Assembly: GCF_013359815.1 (NCBI RefSeq)
Contig: NZ_JABMCF010000035.1
Span: 186,001 to 250,000, forward strand
DNA from: Curtobacterium flaccumfaciens
GTDB taxonomy: Bacteria; Actinomycetota; Actinomycetes; Actinomycetales; Microbacteriaceae
Reading direction: 5' to 3'
DNA length: 64,000 bases
Positions 53,429 through 62,473 of the stretch are shown here, piece by piece (within the stretch, counting starts at the first letter, position 1; each line of letters opens with the position of its first letter). The position numbers were made by a program, and so were the translations under genes. The notes beneath the pieces were generated by a model. It was not told the DNA's origin. It saw only the letters and a program-made list of their open reading frames with translations, and made no database searches.

Positions 53429-53434
53429 GACCGT

Positions 53435-54220
53435 GTGGAGATCATCATCCTGCCCACGCCGGACGAGGTCGGTCGCGTCGCCGCGGCCAAGATCGCGTCC
53501 GTCGTCGCCAAGAAGCCGTCCGCCGTCATCGGTCTCGCCACCGGATCCAGCCCGCAGGGCATCTACACCGACCTGCAGCGCCGGGTGCAGACGGGCGAGA
53601 TCTCGTTCGCCGAGGCCCGTGGGTTCGCCCTCGACGAGTACGTCGGCATCCCGCTCGAGCACCCCGAGTCGTACGCGGCCGTGATCGCCCGCGACGTCGT
53701 GGCACCGCTCGGCTTCGACGCCTCGCGCGTGCGGGTGCCGGACGGCCGTGCCGCCGACCTGGAGTTCGCGGCCAAGGAGTACGACGCCGCGATCCGTGCC
53801 GCGGGCGGGATCGACGTGCAGATCCTCGGCATCGGGGCCAACGGCCACATCGGGTTCAACGAGCCGACCTCGTCGTTCGCCTCGCGTACGCGCATCAAGA
53901 CCCTCGCGCCGTCGACCCGTGACGCCAACGCGCGCTTCTTCGACTCGCCCGAGCAGGTCCCGACGCACTGCATGACGCAGGGGCTCGGCACCATCCTCGA
54001 GGCCCGCGAGCTCGTCCTCGTCGCCCAGGGCCCGTCGAAGGCGGCGGCCGTCGCCGCTGCGATCGAGGGGCCGCTCAGCTCCTTCGTGCCCGGTTCGGCC
54101 CTGCAGCTGCACGAGCACGCGACCGTCGTCGTCGACGAGGAAGCCGCCGCCGGGCTGCAGCTCGCCGACTACTACCGCTACACGTACGCCAACAAGCCGG
54201 CCTGGCAGCGGTTCGAGTAG
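53435..54220 (+). CDS. nagB: Glucosamine-6-phosphate deaminase
   Basis: 261 residues from a GTG. Motifs: VIGLATGSSPQGIYTDL (phosphate loop), ARGFALDEYVGI with the catalytic Asp, and GIGANGHIGFNEPTSS. Usual length is about 260. It converts glucosamine-6-phosphate to fructose-6-phosphate and ammonia. With nagA (62474) it links GlcNAc to glycolysis. A dre palindrome overlaps its promoter. Confidence 0.96.
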   Translation: MEIIILPTPDEVGRVAAAKIASVVAKKPSAVIGLATGSSPQGIYTDLQRRVQTGEISFAEARGFALDEYVGIPLEHPESYAAVIARDVVAPLGFDASRVRVPDGRAADLEFAAKEYDAAIRAAGGIDVQILGIGANGHIGFNEPTSSFASRTRIKTLAPSTRDANARFFDSPEQVPTHCMTQGLGTILEARELVLVAQGPSKAAAVAAAIEGPLSSFVPGSALQLHEHATVVVDEEAAAGLQLADYYRYTYANKPAWQRFE

Positions 54221-54245
54221 GCGGCCGCCGGCGTCGTGCTGAAGT

Positions 54246-54349
54246 CAGACGCCGGCGTCTTGCTGCGACGCCGCCGGAGCGCTGACACGCCGCCGAATTC
54301 GGGGGCGTGTCGACAGTTGCACGGCGTCGAACGGGGACGCCGGCGTCTG
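54246..54349. repeat. Palindromic GACGCCGGCGTC pair in the gap after nagB
   Basis: CAGACGCCGGCGTC (from 54246) and GACGCCGGCGTCTG (54336-54349) are each palindromic and also pair with each other; GACACGCC and GGGCGTGTC form a stem between them. A convergent terminator is likely. Confidence 0.6.
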
Positions 54350-54378
54350 CCGGCCAGGTCCACGTCCACGTCCGGTGG

Positions 54379-55554
54379 TCAGGCCCTGGCCGCTGCGGCG
54401 AGGCGGCTGAGTCCCTCGTCGAGCGTCTCCGCCGAGCACCCGAAGTTCAGCCGCGCGAAGCCCCGGCCCTGCCGTCCGAACGCCGGGCCGGAGCCGAGCG
54501 CCACCTTCGCCCGGTCGACGAGCTCCGCTGCGGGGTCGTCGCCCCACGGCAGCGCCCGCAGGTCGAGCCACGCCAGGTACGACGCCTGCGGCTGCCGGTA
54601 CTCGGCACCGGGCAGCACGTCGCCGATCCGTTCGGCCAGGGTGCGCCGGTTCGCCGCGAGCTCGGTGAGCAGTGACGCCAGCCACGGCTCGCCCTCGCTG
54701 AAGGCGGCGACGCTCGCCGTGTAGCCGAGGATGCCGGTGCGCTCGACGACCTCGGTCGGCAGTCCGTCGAACCAGGCGCGGGCCCGCTCCGAGGCGCCGA
54801 TCATCATCGCGCACTTCGTGCCGGCGAGGTTCCAGGCCTTGCTCGCACTCGTCAGGGCGACACCGAGCGACGCGGCCTCGGGGCAGGACTCCAGGAACGG
54901 CGTGAACACCGCGTCGGCGTGCACGAGCGGCGCGTGGATCTCGTCGGACACCACGACGGCGCCCCACTCGGCGGCCAGCTTCGCGAGTGCCACGAGCGAC
55001 GCGCGGTCGTGCACCAGGCCGAGGGGGTTGTGCGGGTTGCAGAGCAGCACCGTGCGGGCTCCGTCGGCGAACGCCTGTGCGATGCCGTCCAGGTCCATCC
55101 GCCAGCCGGCCGTGGTGTCGAAGGGGTCGGCCGGGCCTGCGGGGGCGAGCAGCGGGACCTCGGTGACGGTGCCGCCGGCCTCGGACACGTACTCCCAGAA
55201 CGGCGGGTACACGGGCGGCATGATGACCACCTGGTCGCCCGGCTCGATGACCCGGCGCAGCACCTCGACCGCCGCGACCGACACGTCCGTGGTGGTGCGG
55301 ACCAGGTCGGGGTCGACCCGCCAAGCCCACCGGCTCTCGGCGAAGTCGGCGAACGCCTCGGGCAGGGCCCGTCCGTGCCCGACGTACCCGGTGTCGCCGT
55401 TCGTCACCGCCGTGACCAGGGCGTCGCGGATCGGTTCGGCGAGCATGCTGTCCATCTCGGCGACGAACATGGGGAGCACGTCCGGCGGGTAGGCCGTGTA
55501 CTTCTCGCTCGTGCGGGACCGGTACGCATCGAAGACGGACACCATGACGCTCAT
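54379..55554 (-). CDS. PLP-dependent aminotransferase, MalY/PatB cystathionine beta-lyase type
   Basis: 391 residues from the ATG at 55554; an ATG nine bases later is possible. Fold type I features: MFVAEMD near the N-terminus, DVSVAAVEVLRRVI, LLCNPHNPLG, VVSDEIHAPL and the PLP lysine in SASKAWNLAG. The MalY/PatB branch cleaves C-S bonds or transaminates. The N-terminal MDS-substrate part (GYVGHG) is typical. It is a single gene, convergent with nagB. Confidence 0.9.
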   Translation of the reverse strand: MSVMVSVFDAYRSRTSEKYTAYPPDVLPMFVAEMDSMLAEPIRDALVTAVTNGDTGYVGHGRALPEAFADFAESRWAWRVDPDLVRTTTDVSVAAVEVLRRVIEPGDQVVIMPPVYPPFWEYVSEAGGTVTEVPLLAPAGPADPFDTTAGWRMDLDGIAQAFADGARTVLLCNPHNPLGLVHDRASLVALAKLAAEWGAVVVSDEIHAPLVHADAVFTPFLESCPEAASLGVALTSASKAWNLAGTKCAMMIGASERARAWFDGLPTEVVERTGILGYTASVAAFSEGEPWLASLLTELAANRRTLAERIGDVLPGAEYRQPQASYLAWLDLRALPWGDDPAAELVDRAKVALGSGPAFGRQGRGFARLNFGCSAETLDEGLSRLAAAARA

Positions 55555-55598
55555 GCGCCCATCCTGACAGCGAGGCACGCGGGGCGCGAGGGTGGTGG

Positions 55599-56171
55599 TC
55601 AGGCCGGGCGGAGGCCCGCCAGCAGCACCTCGACGTAGCGCTCGGGGTCGTGCACCCGGGAGCCACCCGCCACGGCAGCCACCCGCATCCCGCACAGCAG
55701 CCGTCGCAGGTCGTCCGCGTCGACGTCGGCACGCACGAGCCCCTCGGCCCGTGCCCGTGCGAGCAGCGCGTCGACGGACTCGACCAGGTCGCCCGCGAGC
55801 GCCGCGGTGTCGGCGCACGAGAACCCGCCGTTCGTCAGGAGGTCGCCGAGGGCCGCGTCGTCGACCATGCTCCGGAACGCAGCCGTCACGACCCCCCGGA
55901 GCGCGTCCGCCGCGTCGGGCAGCGCGACGGCGACACGAACGAGGTCGAGCATGTCCTCGAGCGCGTCGATCGCGAGCGCCTCGAGCAGGTGCTGCTGCGA
56001 CGGGAAGTGCCGGTAGGCGGTCCCGACACCCACACCGGCGTCGTGTGCAACGGCGTTGAGCAGCGGCTGCTCGCCCCGCTCGACGAACGACCGGGCGACG
56101 TCGAGCAGCGCGGTCCGGTTGCGTTGCGCATCGGAGCGCAGCGCTTCGGGTCGGGCCATCGCGATCGTCAT
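55599..56171 (-). CDS. TetR-family transcriptional regulator
   Basis: 190 residues. The helix-turn-helix is LNAVAHDAGVGVGTAYRHFPSQQHLLEAL; the ligand-binding half is all helical. It is divergent from an SDR gene and likely represses it through a palindrome at 56203-56217. The start is the ATG at 56171, six bases after a -10 box. Confidence 0.9.
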   Translation of the reverse strand: MTIAMARPEALRSDAQRNRTALLDVARSFVERGEQPLLNAVAHDAGVGVGTAYRHFPSQQHLLEALAIDALEDMLDLVRVAVALPDAADALRGVVTAAFRSMVDDAALGDLLTNGGFSCADTAALAGDLVESVDALLARARAEGLVRADVDADDLRRLLCGMRVAAVAGGSRVHDPERYVEVLLAGLRPA

Positions 56172-56177
56172 ACGGAC

Positions 56178-56183
56178 AGTCTA
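56178..56183 (-). promoter_or_regulatory. -10 box of a leaderless transcript (TetR gene)
   Basis: On the minus strand TAGACT ends six bases before the ATG at 56171. Confidence 0.5.
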
Positions 56184-56194
56184 TCCGCTTGTGC

Positions 56195-56217
56195 TAGCGT
56201 TCCGGATGGATCATCCG
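56195..56217. promoter_or_regulatory. SDR promoter and TetR operator candidate
   Basis: TAGCGT at 56195-56200 is the likely -10 box for the SDR gene. The palindrome CGGATGGATCATCCG at 56203-56217 lies at the transcription start, where a bound TetR protein would block both divergent promoters. Confidence 0.45.
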
Positions 56218-56248
56218 ATTCCAGACGACGAGTGAGCAGGAGACGACC

Positions 56249-57139
56249 ATGGACACGTTCGAGTGGGAACCGTCCGCGATGCCCGACCAGCACGGCCGGA
56301 CCGTGGTGGTCACCGGCGCGACCGGCGGACTCGGTCTGGTGGTCGCGACCCGACTCGCAGCCGCCGGAGCACGCGTCATCGCGGCGGTCCGCAACCCCGA
56401 CAAGGCGGCTCGCGTCCTGCCCGTCGGCCTGGAGGCACGGGTCGTCGACACCGCGTCGGTCGCCTCGGTCACGGCGTTCGCCCGGCAGCTCGCCGCGGAC
56501 GGCATCGTCGTGGACGCCCTCGTCAACAACGCCGGCGCGACGCTCGGCGCGTTCGGGCTGACCGACGAGGGCATCGAGCGCACCTGGGCCACCAACGTCG
56601 TCGGCCCGGCCGTGCTCGCCGACGCGATGCTCCCGGTGCTCGGCGGACCGTCGCCCCGGGTCGTCCTCGTCGGGTCGAACCTGTCGCAGCGCACCCGCCG
56701 CGTGCCCGCACCGGGCGGGGTCGACGATCCGGGCGACTACTCGCAGCTCGCCGTGTACACCGACTCGAAGACGGCGGCGACGGCGCTCGCGGTCGACCTC
56801 GGTGAGCGGCTCCGCGCGGCCGGCTCGGACGTCCGCTCGGTCATCGCACACCCGGGCATCGCGGCGACGGGGATGAACGACCAGGCCGAGACCGTCGCGC
56901 AGCGCCTCGGCGGCATGATCGCCCGCAGCATGGCGCGGACCGCGGAGGACGGCGCTCGCTCGACGCTCTGGTCGGCCACCGCGCCGGACGTCGCCGAGGG
57001 GGTGTTCGTCGGGCCGGCGCTGCGTCGGGGTGACCGGCGGCTGCACGTCGTGCCCGTCCGCGGGGCCGCCACCGACCCGGTGTTCCGGCAGCGGGTCCGC
57101 ACCTTCGTCGACGAGGTCGCCGCCCGCACCGTCGTCTGA
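56249..57139 (+). CDS. Short-chain dehydrogenase (retinol dehydrogenase-like)
   Basis: 296 residues from the ATG at 56249 (CAGGAG site). TGATGGLG cofactor loop, NNAG, a Ser-rich segment (VGSNLS) and YTDSK in the catalytic position. The extra C-terminal segment of about 40 residues is common in this branch. Regulated by the divergent TetR gene, so a redox step on a toxic small molecule is plausible; substrate unknown. Confidence 0.88.
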   Translation: MDTFEWEPSAMPDQHGRTVVVTGATGGLGLVVATRLAAAGARVIAAVRNPDKAARVLPVGLEARVVDTASVASVTAFARQLAADGIVVDALVNNAGATLGAFGLTDEGIERTWATNVVGPAVLADAMLPVLGGPSPRVVLVGSNLSQRTRRVPAPGGVDDPGDYSQLAVYTDSKTAATALAVDLGERLRAAGSDVRSVIAHPGIAATGMNDQAETVAQRLGGMIARSMARTAEDGARSTLWSATAPDVAEGVFVGPALRRGDRRLHVVPVRGAATDPVFRQRVRTFVDEVAARTVV

Positions 57140-57227
57140 CCGGGCGGGGCCGGGCCCGTCGCCGAACCCGACGTGAACAGCGGGAGAGCGCTCGGTGACG
57201 CGGGCGGCGTCCCCCGTCCGAGGGGGC

Positions 57228-57233
57228 TAGCGT
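57228..57233 (+). promoter_or_regulatory. -10 box of a leaderless transcript (GH92 gene)
   Basis: TAGCGT ends seven bases before the GTG at 57241. Confidence 0.45.
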
Positions 57234-57240
57234 CACCGAT

Positions 57241-59688
57241 GTGAACCGATCTCGCGTGCACCGTCGCCCGCTCGTCCGTCCGCTCCCGCTCGCCGCGGTG
57301 GCCACGATCGCCGCACTGCTGGGCACGGCGATCGTCGCCGCGCCGGCCGTGGCCACGCCCTCGACGCAGGCCGGGCGCACCGTCAGCGATCCCGCGCGGT
57401 ACGTCGATCCCTTCATCGGCACGAGCAACAACGGCAACACCTGGCCCGGGGCCACCGCGCCGTTCGGCATGATGCAGTGGAGCCCCACGGGCACCGCGGG
57501 CGACCAGACGTCGACCCCGGTCGCGAACGGCTACTCGTACGACGTGAACCGGCTGCGCGGCTTCAGCCTGACGCACCTGAACGGTGCCGGGTGTGCTCCC
57601 GGGGCTGCCGGTGACGTGCCGATCATGCCGGTCACGACCCCGGTCACGACCTCGCCGTCCGCCGACTCGAAGGACGCCGTCTACGCCGCCGGGTACTCCC
57701 ACGACCAGGAGTCCGCGAGCCCCGGCCGCTACGGCGTCACGCTCGACAACGGCGTCCGCACCGACCTCGCCGTGACCACCCGCGCCGGCGTCGGTGCGTT
57801 CACGTTCCCGGCCGGCAAGGACGCGAACCTGCTCTTCCGCACGTCGAACTCGATCAACGGCAGCGAGGCCGCGATCACCCGCGTCGACCCCAGCACCCGC
57901 ACGGTCAGCGGCAGCGTCCTGACCGGCGGCTTCTGCAGCCGCCGCGCGAACGGCGGCGGCGCCACCAACCCGGACCGCCGCAGCTACTACCGCCTCTACT
58001 TCACCGCGACCTTCGACACGGCGTTCGCGAGCACCGGCACCTGGAAGGACGGCACGGTCCAGCCTGGAGGCACGTCCTCCTCCGGTGGGGAGGGCTACCT
58101 GACCGGCGCCGACCGCGCCGGACGCGGCTCCGGCGCGTGGGTCGGGTTCGATGCGCGTCGCGGAGCGACGGTGCAGGCGAAGATCGGCATCTCGTACGTG
58201 AGCGCGGCCGGGGCGGTCGCCAACCGTGACGGTGAGGTGACCAAGCGCTCGACCGTCGCCAGCGTGGCGGCCGGCACACGGGCCTCCTGGAACCGTGAAC
58301 TGTCGCGCCTGCGCGTCGGTGGCGGCACGGCGGACCGGACCACCCAGCTGTACACGTCCGTCTACCACGCACTCATGCAGCCGAACACGCTGAACGACCG
58401 CGACGGGCGCTACCTCGGGCCCGACCTGCGGGTGCACCGGATGGACCGCGGACACCGGGCCGTCTACGGCACGTACTCCGGGTGGGACCAGTACCGGGCG
58501 CAGATCCAGCTGCTGGCCTTGCTGCGGCCGGACGTCGCCGGGGACATGGCGCAGTCGATGCTGCGGTTCGCCGAGCAGAACGGCGGCGTGTGGGACCGGT
58601 GGCTGCACCTCGGAGCGCCGACGCACGTGATGACCGGCGACCCCTCGGCCGCGACGCTCGCCACCTGGTACGCCATGGGCGTCCGGAACTTCGACGTCCG
58701 GGCCGCCTACGCCTCGCTCAAGCACCAGGCGACGGTCGAGAACGCGGACGCCGAGAGCGACATCGGGTGCCCGGGGCAGTGCCTGGCGCAGCGGCCCGCA
58801 CTCGACGAGTACCTGGAGCGCCAGTACGCGGCGAACGACGACTGCTCCTGCTGGGGTGGTGCGGCCGAGACCCTCGAGGACTCGATCTCCGACAGCGCGC
58901 TCGGGCACTGGGCGGGTTCCCTCGGGCTGCGCTCGGACGCCCGGATGTTCGCGAAGCGTGGGACCTACTGGAAGAACACCTTCAACGCCGCCGTCGGCTA
59001 CCAGGCTGCTCGTCAGGCCGACGGATCGTGGACGCCCGACTGGTCGCCCTCGACCGGCACCGGGTTCGCACAGGGCACCAGCGCGCAGTACACCTGGCTC
59101 GTGCCGCAGGACGTGCGGGGCCTGTCGAGCGCGCTCGGCGGTGACGACGCCGCAACCGCTCGGCTCGATGAGTTCTTCCACGACAGCACCGGTGCGTTCG
59201 CGGTGACCGGCGGCGACGCCACGAAGTTCGACCCGACGAACGAGCCCGACATCCACACGCCGTGGATGTACAACGCGCTCGGCAAGCCCTGGAAGACGCA
59301 GGAGACCGTGCGGCAGGTCGTGGACGACGCCTACTCGACCGGCCCAGGCGGCCTGCCGGGCAACGACGACCTCGGCACCATGAGCGCCTGGTACGTCTTC
59401 GCCTCGATCGGCCTGTTCCCGCAGACGCCCGGGCGAGCGGAGATGCTCATCGGCAGCCCGACGTTCAGCACGGTCGACATCCGGCGCTCCAGCGGCGAGC
59501 GGATCCTCATCCGGTCCTCGGGGACCGAGCCGTACGTGCAGGGCGCCCGGTTGAACGGGTGGACGCACGAGTGGTCCTGGGTGCCGGCGTCGTTCGTGAC
59601 GCGGGGCGGCACGTTGTCCCTGCGGGTCGGGGACACGGCGGACACGTCGTGGGCGAGTGGCCAGCGGGGGCGCCCGGTCGACCGCTGA
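57241..59688 (+). CDS. Secreted alpha-mannosidase, glycoside hydrolase family 92
   Basis: 815 residues from a GTG. The signal peptide runs to about residue 39 (AAPAVATPS). GH92 signs: YVDPFIGTSNNGNTWPGATAPFGM, the catalytic region around GYLTG and SDSALGHWAG, and GLPGNDDLGTMSAWYVFASIGLFP. These enzymes are calcium-dependent exo-alpha-1,2-type mannosidases. Exported, it would trim mannan or high-mannose glycans outside the cell. It is a single gene with a leaderless-type promoter. Confidence 0.93.
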   Translation: MNRSRVHRRPLVRPLPLAAVATIAALLGTAIVAAPAVATPSTQAGRTVSDPARYVDPFIGTSNNGNTWPGATAPFGMMQWSPTGTAGDQTSTPVANGYSYDVNRLRGFSLTHLNGAGCAPGAAGDVPIMPVTTPVTTSPSADSKDAVYAAGYSHDQESASPGRYGVTLDNGVRTDLAVTTRAGVGAFTFPAGKDANLLFRTSNSINGSEAAITRVDPSTRTVSGSVLTGGFCSRRANGGGATNPDRRSYYRLYFTATFDTAFASTGTWKDGTVQPGGTSSSGGEGYLTGADRAGRGSGAWVGFDARRGATVQAKIGISYVSAAGAVANRDGEVTKRSTVASVAAGTRASWNRELSRLRVGGGTADRTTQLYTSVYHALMQPNTLNDRDGRYLGPDLRVHRMDRGHRAVYGTYSGWDQYRAQIQLLALLRPDVAGDMAQSMLRFAEQNGGVWDRWLHLGAPTHVMTGDPSAATLATWYAMGVRNFDVRAAYASLKHQATVENADAESDIGCPGQCLAQRPALDEYLERQYAANDDCSCWGGAAETLEDSISDSALGHWAGSLGLRSDARMFAKRGTYWKNTFNAAVGYQAARQADGSWTPDWSPSTGTGFAQGTSAQYTWLVPQDVRGLSSALGGDDAATARLDEFFHDSTGAFAVTGGDATKFDPTNEPDIHTPWMYNALGKPWKTQETVRQVVDDAYSTGPGGLPGNDDLGTMSAWYVFASIGLFPQTPGRAEMLIGSPTFSTVDIRRSSGERILIRSSGTEPYVQGARLNGWTHEWSWVPASFVTRGGTLSLRVGDTADTSWASGQRGRPVDR

Positions 59689-59695
59689 ACACTGC

Positions 59696-59726
59696 TTGAC
59701 ACACCGTACTTCAGCGGTGATATGTT
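59696..59726 (+). promoter_or_regulatory. Promoter of the second T7SS cassette
   Basis: TTGACA at 59696-59701 begins four bases after the GH92 stop region; TGATAT at 59718 (16-base spacing) or TATGTT at 59721 (19) is the -10. One of the better classical promoters in the window. Confidence 0.6.
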
Positions 59727-59755
59727 GACCTCCTCGGGGAACACGAGGGGGCACC

Positions 59756-60034
59756 ATGGGGGATCTGACGGTCGACCTGCCGACCATGCAGGCGGTCGCA
59801 CGAGCGGCGGGGCAGGCGGTCACCGACCTCCGCTCTGAGCGCCCGTTGTCCGGTTCGGACGGCGGCGCGTTCGGCTCGGGGGCTGTCGAGTCCGCGTTCG
59901 TCGCGTCGGCCAGGGCGCACGACGCGATGATCCGGTCCCTCGGTGACGACGCGGACACGCTGCGCGAGTACGTGACCGCCGCCGCCGAAGCGGTCCTGCG
60001 TGCGGATGCCGACCTCGCCCGGCGGGTCCGGTGA
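59756..60034 (+). CDS. Small WXG100-like helical protein
   Basis: 92 residues from the ATG at 59756 (GAGGGGG site). A two-helix profile: DLPTMQAVARAAGQAVTDLRS then ESAFVASARAHDAMIRSLGDDADTLREYVTAAAEAV. The WxG turn is absent (GGAFGSGA). It matches the size and role of T7SS substrate partners. It overlaps the large hydrolase gene by four bases, so it is its likely partner. Confidence 0.75.
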   Translation: MGDLTVDLPTMQAVARAAGQAVTDLRSERPLSGSDGGAFGSGAVESAFVASARAHDAMIRSLGDDADTLREYVTAAAEAVLRADADLARRVR

Positions 60035-61902
60035 GCGCGGACCCGATCGCGGGCGACCCGGACGGCATCCAGCGGATCGCCCGTCGGCACGACGACCACT
60101 CGGACGCGGTCCGTGACGGCGCCCGGCACGTGCTCGTCGCCGCGGAGCACGCGGCGTCCGGCTGGGCGGGGCGGGCGCAACAGCGGTTCCTCGTGACGGC
60201 GGCGGCGATGCCGGCGAGTGCCCAGCGCGTCGCGGCGCGGCTGGACGCGGCGTCGGCCGCACTCGCCACCTACGCACGCCAGGTGCGGGAGATCCAGGAC
60301 GACGCCGCGAGCCTGCAGACGACCCGGCGGAACACCGCGGACGACATCGCGGCCAACCAGCGGGCGATCCGCGATGCCACCGTGGTGGCGTCCGGACCGG
60401 ATGCGGTCGAGTCGGACCGTGCGCTCCTGCAGCAGCTGGAGCGCAGCGGCGAGTGGTTGGCAGCGCTGGACGCTCGGCTGACGGCACAGTGGGACGAGCT
60501 CGTCGCCCGCCGAGCCGCAGCCGACCGAGCGGCGGCCTCCGCGCTCGAGGACCGGTCGGTGCTCGGCAAGCTGGTCTCCGCGACGGTCGTGTCCGCGATG
60601 AGTGACGGGCAGTTCCTCACCTGGCTCGGCACCCTCGACCCGGAGACCGTCGCCGCGCTCGGTGACGACGCACGGGTCGCCGAGCGGCTCGCCGGACTCG
60701 ACCCTGCGCAGGTGGCCGGGTGGTGGCAGGCGATGTCGGGCGTCGACGGTGTGCCGTCCGCCGTCCAGCGGGCGTTCGTCGTGGCGATGCCGGCGGTCAT
60801 CGGCAACCTGAACGGTGTCGCCTCCTGGGCGCGGGCACGGGCGAACACGACGGTGTTGGCTGACCGGCTCGCACACGCGCGGAAGCAGGTCCGCCACTGG
60901 CGTGGGCGGCACGACGCCGCCCGGAACCCGGCCGAAGCGGCGACGGCACGGGAGCAGCTGCTCGTCTGGGAACGGCAGCGCAACGCCTACCGGAACATCC
61001 AGGACACCCTCGCCACGACACCGGTCTCGCTGGTGGCACTCGTCGACGACCGTCCCCCGCTCGCGCAGATCGTCGCGGGTGACCTCGACCGTGCCACGCA
61101 CGTCAGCGTCATCGTGCCGGGCATGAACACCGCGACGTACCAGGACGGCACGGTGCAGGACTACGGAGCGATCGCCATCGGCATGCGTGCTGCGCAGGTT
61201 CGGGTGTCCGGTGCCCGCGCGGGCGACGTGGCCGTCCTGTCCTGGATCGGCTACCACCCGCCGATGGCCGACGACCCGTCCTTCCGGACCGTCCTGGCGG
61301 ACGACCGAGCGCGAGCGGGCGCCGAGCGACTCGTCGCCGACCTCGACGGGTTCCACGCGGCACGAGCGGCTGCCGGGCGGGACGCCGACCTGACCGTCAT
61401 GGGGCACTCCTACGGCACGACCGTGGCGACCATCGCCCTGACGAAGACCCACGCCGACCACGTGGTGCTGCTCGGCTCGGCCGGTGTGACGGACGCCGTA
61501 CCGAACGCGTCCGCGCTGCACGTGCCCGAGGGGCAGGTCTTCGCCAGCCAGGGCGCGAAGGACGGCTGGGCCGTCACCGGGCAGAACCTGTCCGGTCGGC
61601 GTGACCCGACCGAGTCCACGTGGGACGCGCACGCGTTCAGCTCCGAGACCGAGGGTCGTGGGTCGGGCACCCTGCACGGCGTCACCCGCCACGGGCCGTT
61701 CGACGGCGATGACGACGACGGCCGGTACTCCTACTTCGACAACGGGACCACCGCCCAGCACAACGCTGCGCGAGCGGCGATGGGACTCGGAGACGAGATC
61801 CCGGAGCGCGGCGGCCCCTTCGATCGGATGCGGCAGCAGACCCAGGACGACTGGCTCATGTACGGCTGGCAGACCGGGGGCACCGGTGACCCGATGCTCT
61901 GA
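60031..61902 (+). CDS. T7SS effector candidate with alpha/beta hydrolase domain (DUF1023)
   Basis: 623 residues from the GTG at 60031. The N-terminal half is helical and coiled, with a WAGRAQQRF turn like WXG. The C-terminal half (about 360-560) is an alpha/beta hydrolase of the DUF1023 group: nucleophile Ser460 in VMGHSYGTTVA, HVSVIVPGMNT, and a later acidic and His residue (THGVTRHGPFDG area). DUF1023 hydrolases are typical of mycobacterial and actinobacterial T7SS. It would hydrolyse a lipid or ester. No signal peptide. Confidence 0.85.
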   Translation: MSADPIAGDPDGIQRIARRHDDHSDAVRDGARHVLVAAEHAASGWAGRAQQRFLVTAAAMPASAQRVAARLDAASAALATYARQVREIQDDAASLQTTRRNTADDIAANQRAIRDATVVASGPDAVESDRALLQQLERSGEWLAALDARLTAQWDELVARRAAADRAAASALEDRSVLGKLVSATVVSAMSDGQFLTWLGTLDPETVAALGDDARVAERLAGLDPAQVAGWWQAMSGVDGVPSAVQRAFVVAMPAVIGNLNGVASWARARANTTVLADRLAHARKQVRHWRGRHDAARNPAEAATAREQLLVWERQRNAYRNIQDTLATTPVSLVALVDDRPPLAQIVAGDLDRATHVSVIVPGMNTATYQDGTVQDYGAIAIGMRAAQVRVSGARAGDVAVLSWIGYHPPMADDPSFRTVLADDRARAGAERLVADLDGFHAARAAAGRDADLTVMGHSYGTTVATIALTKTHADHVVLLGSAGVTDAVPNASALHVPEGQVFASQGAKDGWAVTGQNLSGRRDPTESTWDAHAFSSETEGRGSGTLHGVTRHGPFDGDDDDGRYSYFDNGTTAQHNAARAAMGLGDEIPERGGPFDRMRQQTQDDWLMYGWQTGGTGDPML

Positions 61903-62449
61903 ACCGCGGGGCGCCGCCCTCGCCGGAGCCCTGGTGGTCACCGCGCTCCTGGCCGGGTGCACCGGCCCCGTCCCGCACTCCCCGATGCAGAAGGACACGT
62001 CGATGAACGTCGAACAGTCGCACCAGGACGTCCTGGACATCTTCGCCGCCGTGCGCTCGGTCGTCGGGCAGGACGGCTGGGGCGACGACGAACCCGCGTG
62101 GTTCATCTGCGGCACCGGCGACCAGGAAGCCGCCCAGTACTCGTACTCGGCCGCACGCAGGCTCCCGCTCCCGGGCACGCCCGACCAGGTCGCCCAGCGC
62201 GTCACGAAGGCGCTCGCTGCGATCGGGTACGACGGAGCCCGCGTGCAGCACGACGACACGCTGACGCCCGAGCGCACCGTCGTCAGCTACCCGAACGGCT
62301 ACCTCGGTGGGACGGCAGGGGACGGTTTCGCCGTCCTGTTCCAGGCGTACGAGTCCCATGCGGACGTGTCCATCTACGGGCACTGTGTCCCGGGCCGGGC
62401 CCCACGGTTCGGTGAGCCCCTCAACCCCCGCCCGACCGACCTACCGTGA
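61886..62449 (+). CDS. Lipoprotein following the hydrolase; possible immunity protein
   Basis: 187 residues from the GTG at 61886, overlapping the hydrolase end by 17 bases. The lipobox is VVTALLAGCTG near residue 25. The mature part has a two-layer alpha/beta feel (DGWGDDEPAWFICGTGDQEA, FAVLFQAYESHADVSIYGHCV). Membrane-anchored outside the cytoplasm and coupled to an exported hydrolase, it could protect the producer. Alternatively it is an unrelated envelope protein. Confidence 0.72.
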   Translation: MTRCSEPRGAALAGALVVTALLAGCTGPVPHSPMQKDTSMNVEQSHQDVLDIFAAVRSVVGQDGWGDDEPAWFICGTGDQEAAQYSYSAARRLPLPGTPDQVAQRVTKALAAIGYDGARVQHDDTLTPERTVVSYPNGYLGGTAGDGFAVLFQAYESHADVSIYGHCVPGRAPRFGEPLNPRPTDLP

Positions 62450-62473
62450 CGTGTCCGAGCGAGCCGTGCGTGC

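Noticed and set aside
56737..62277. A 1.8-kilocodon open frame on the minus strand opposite GH92 and the T7SS cassette
   Set aside because: Same reason: no domain, biased composition, and it lies across several well-supported plus-strand genes.
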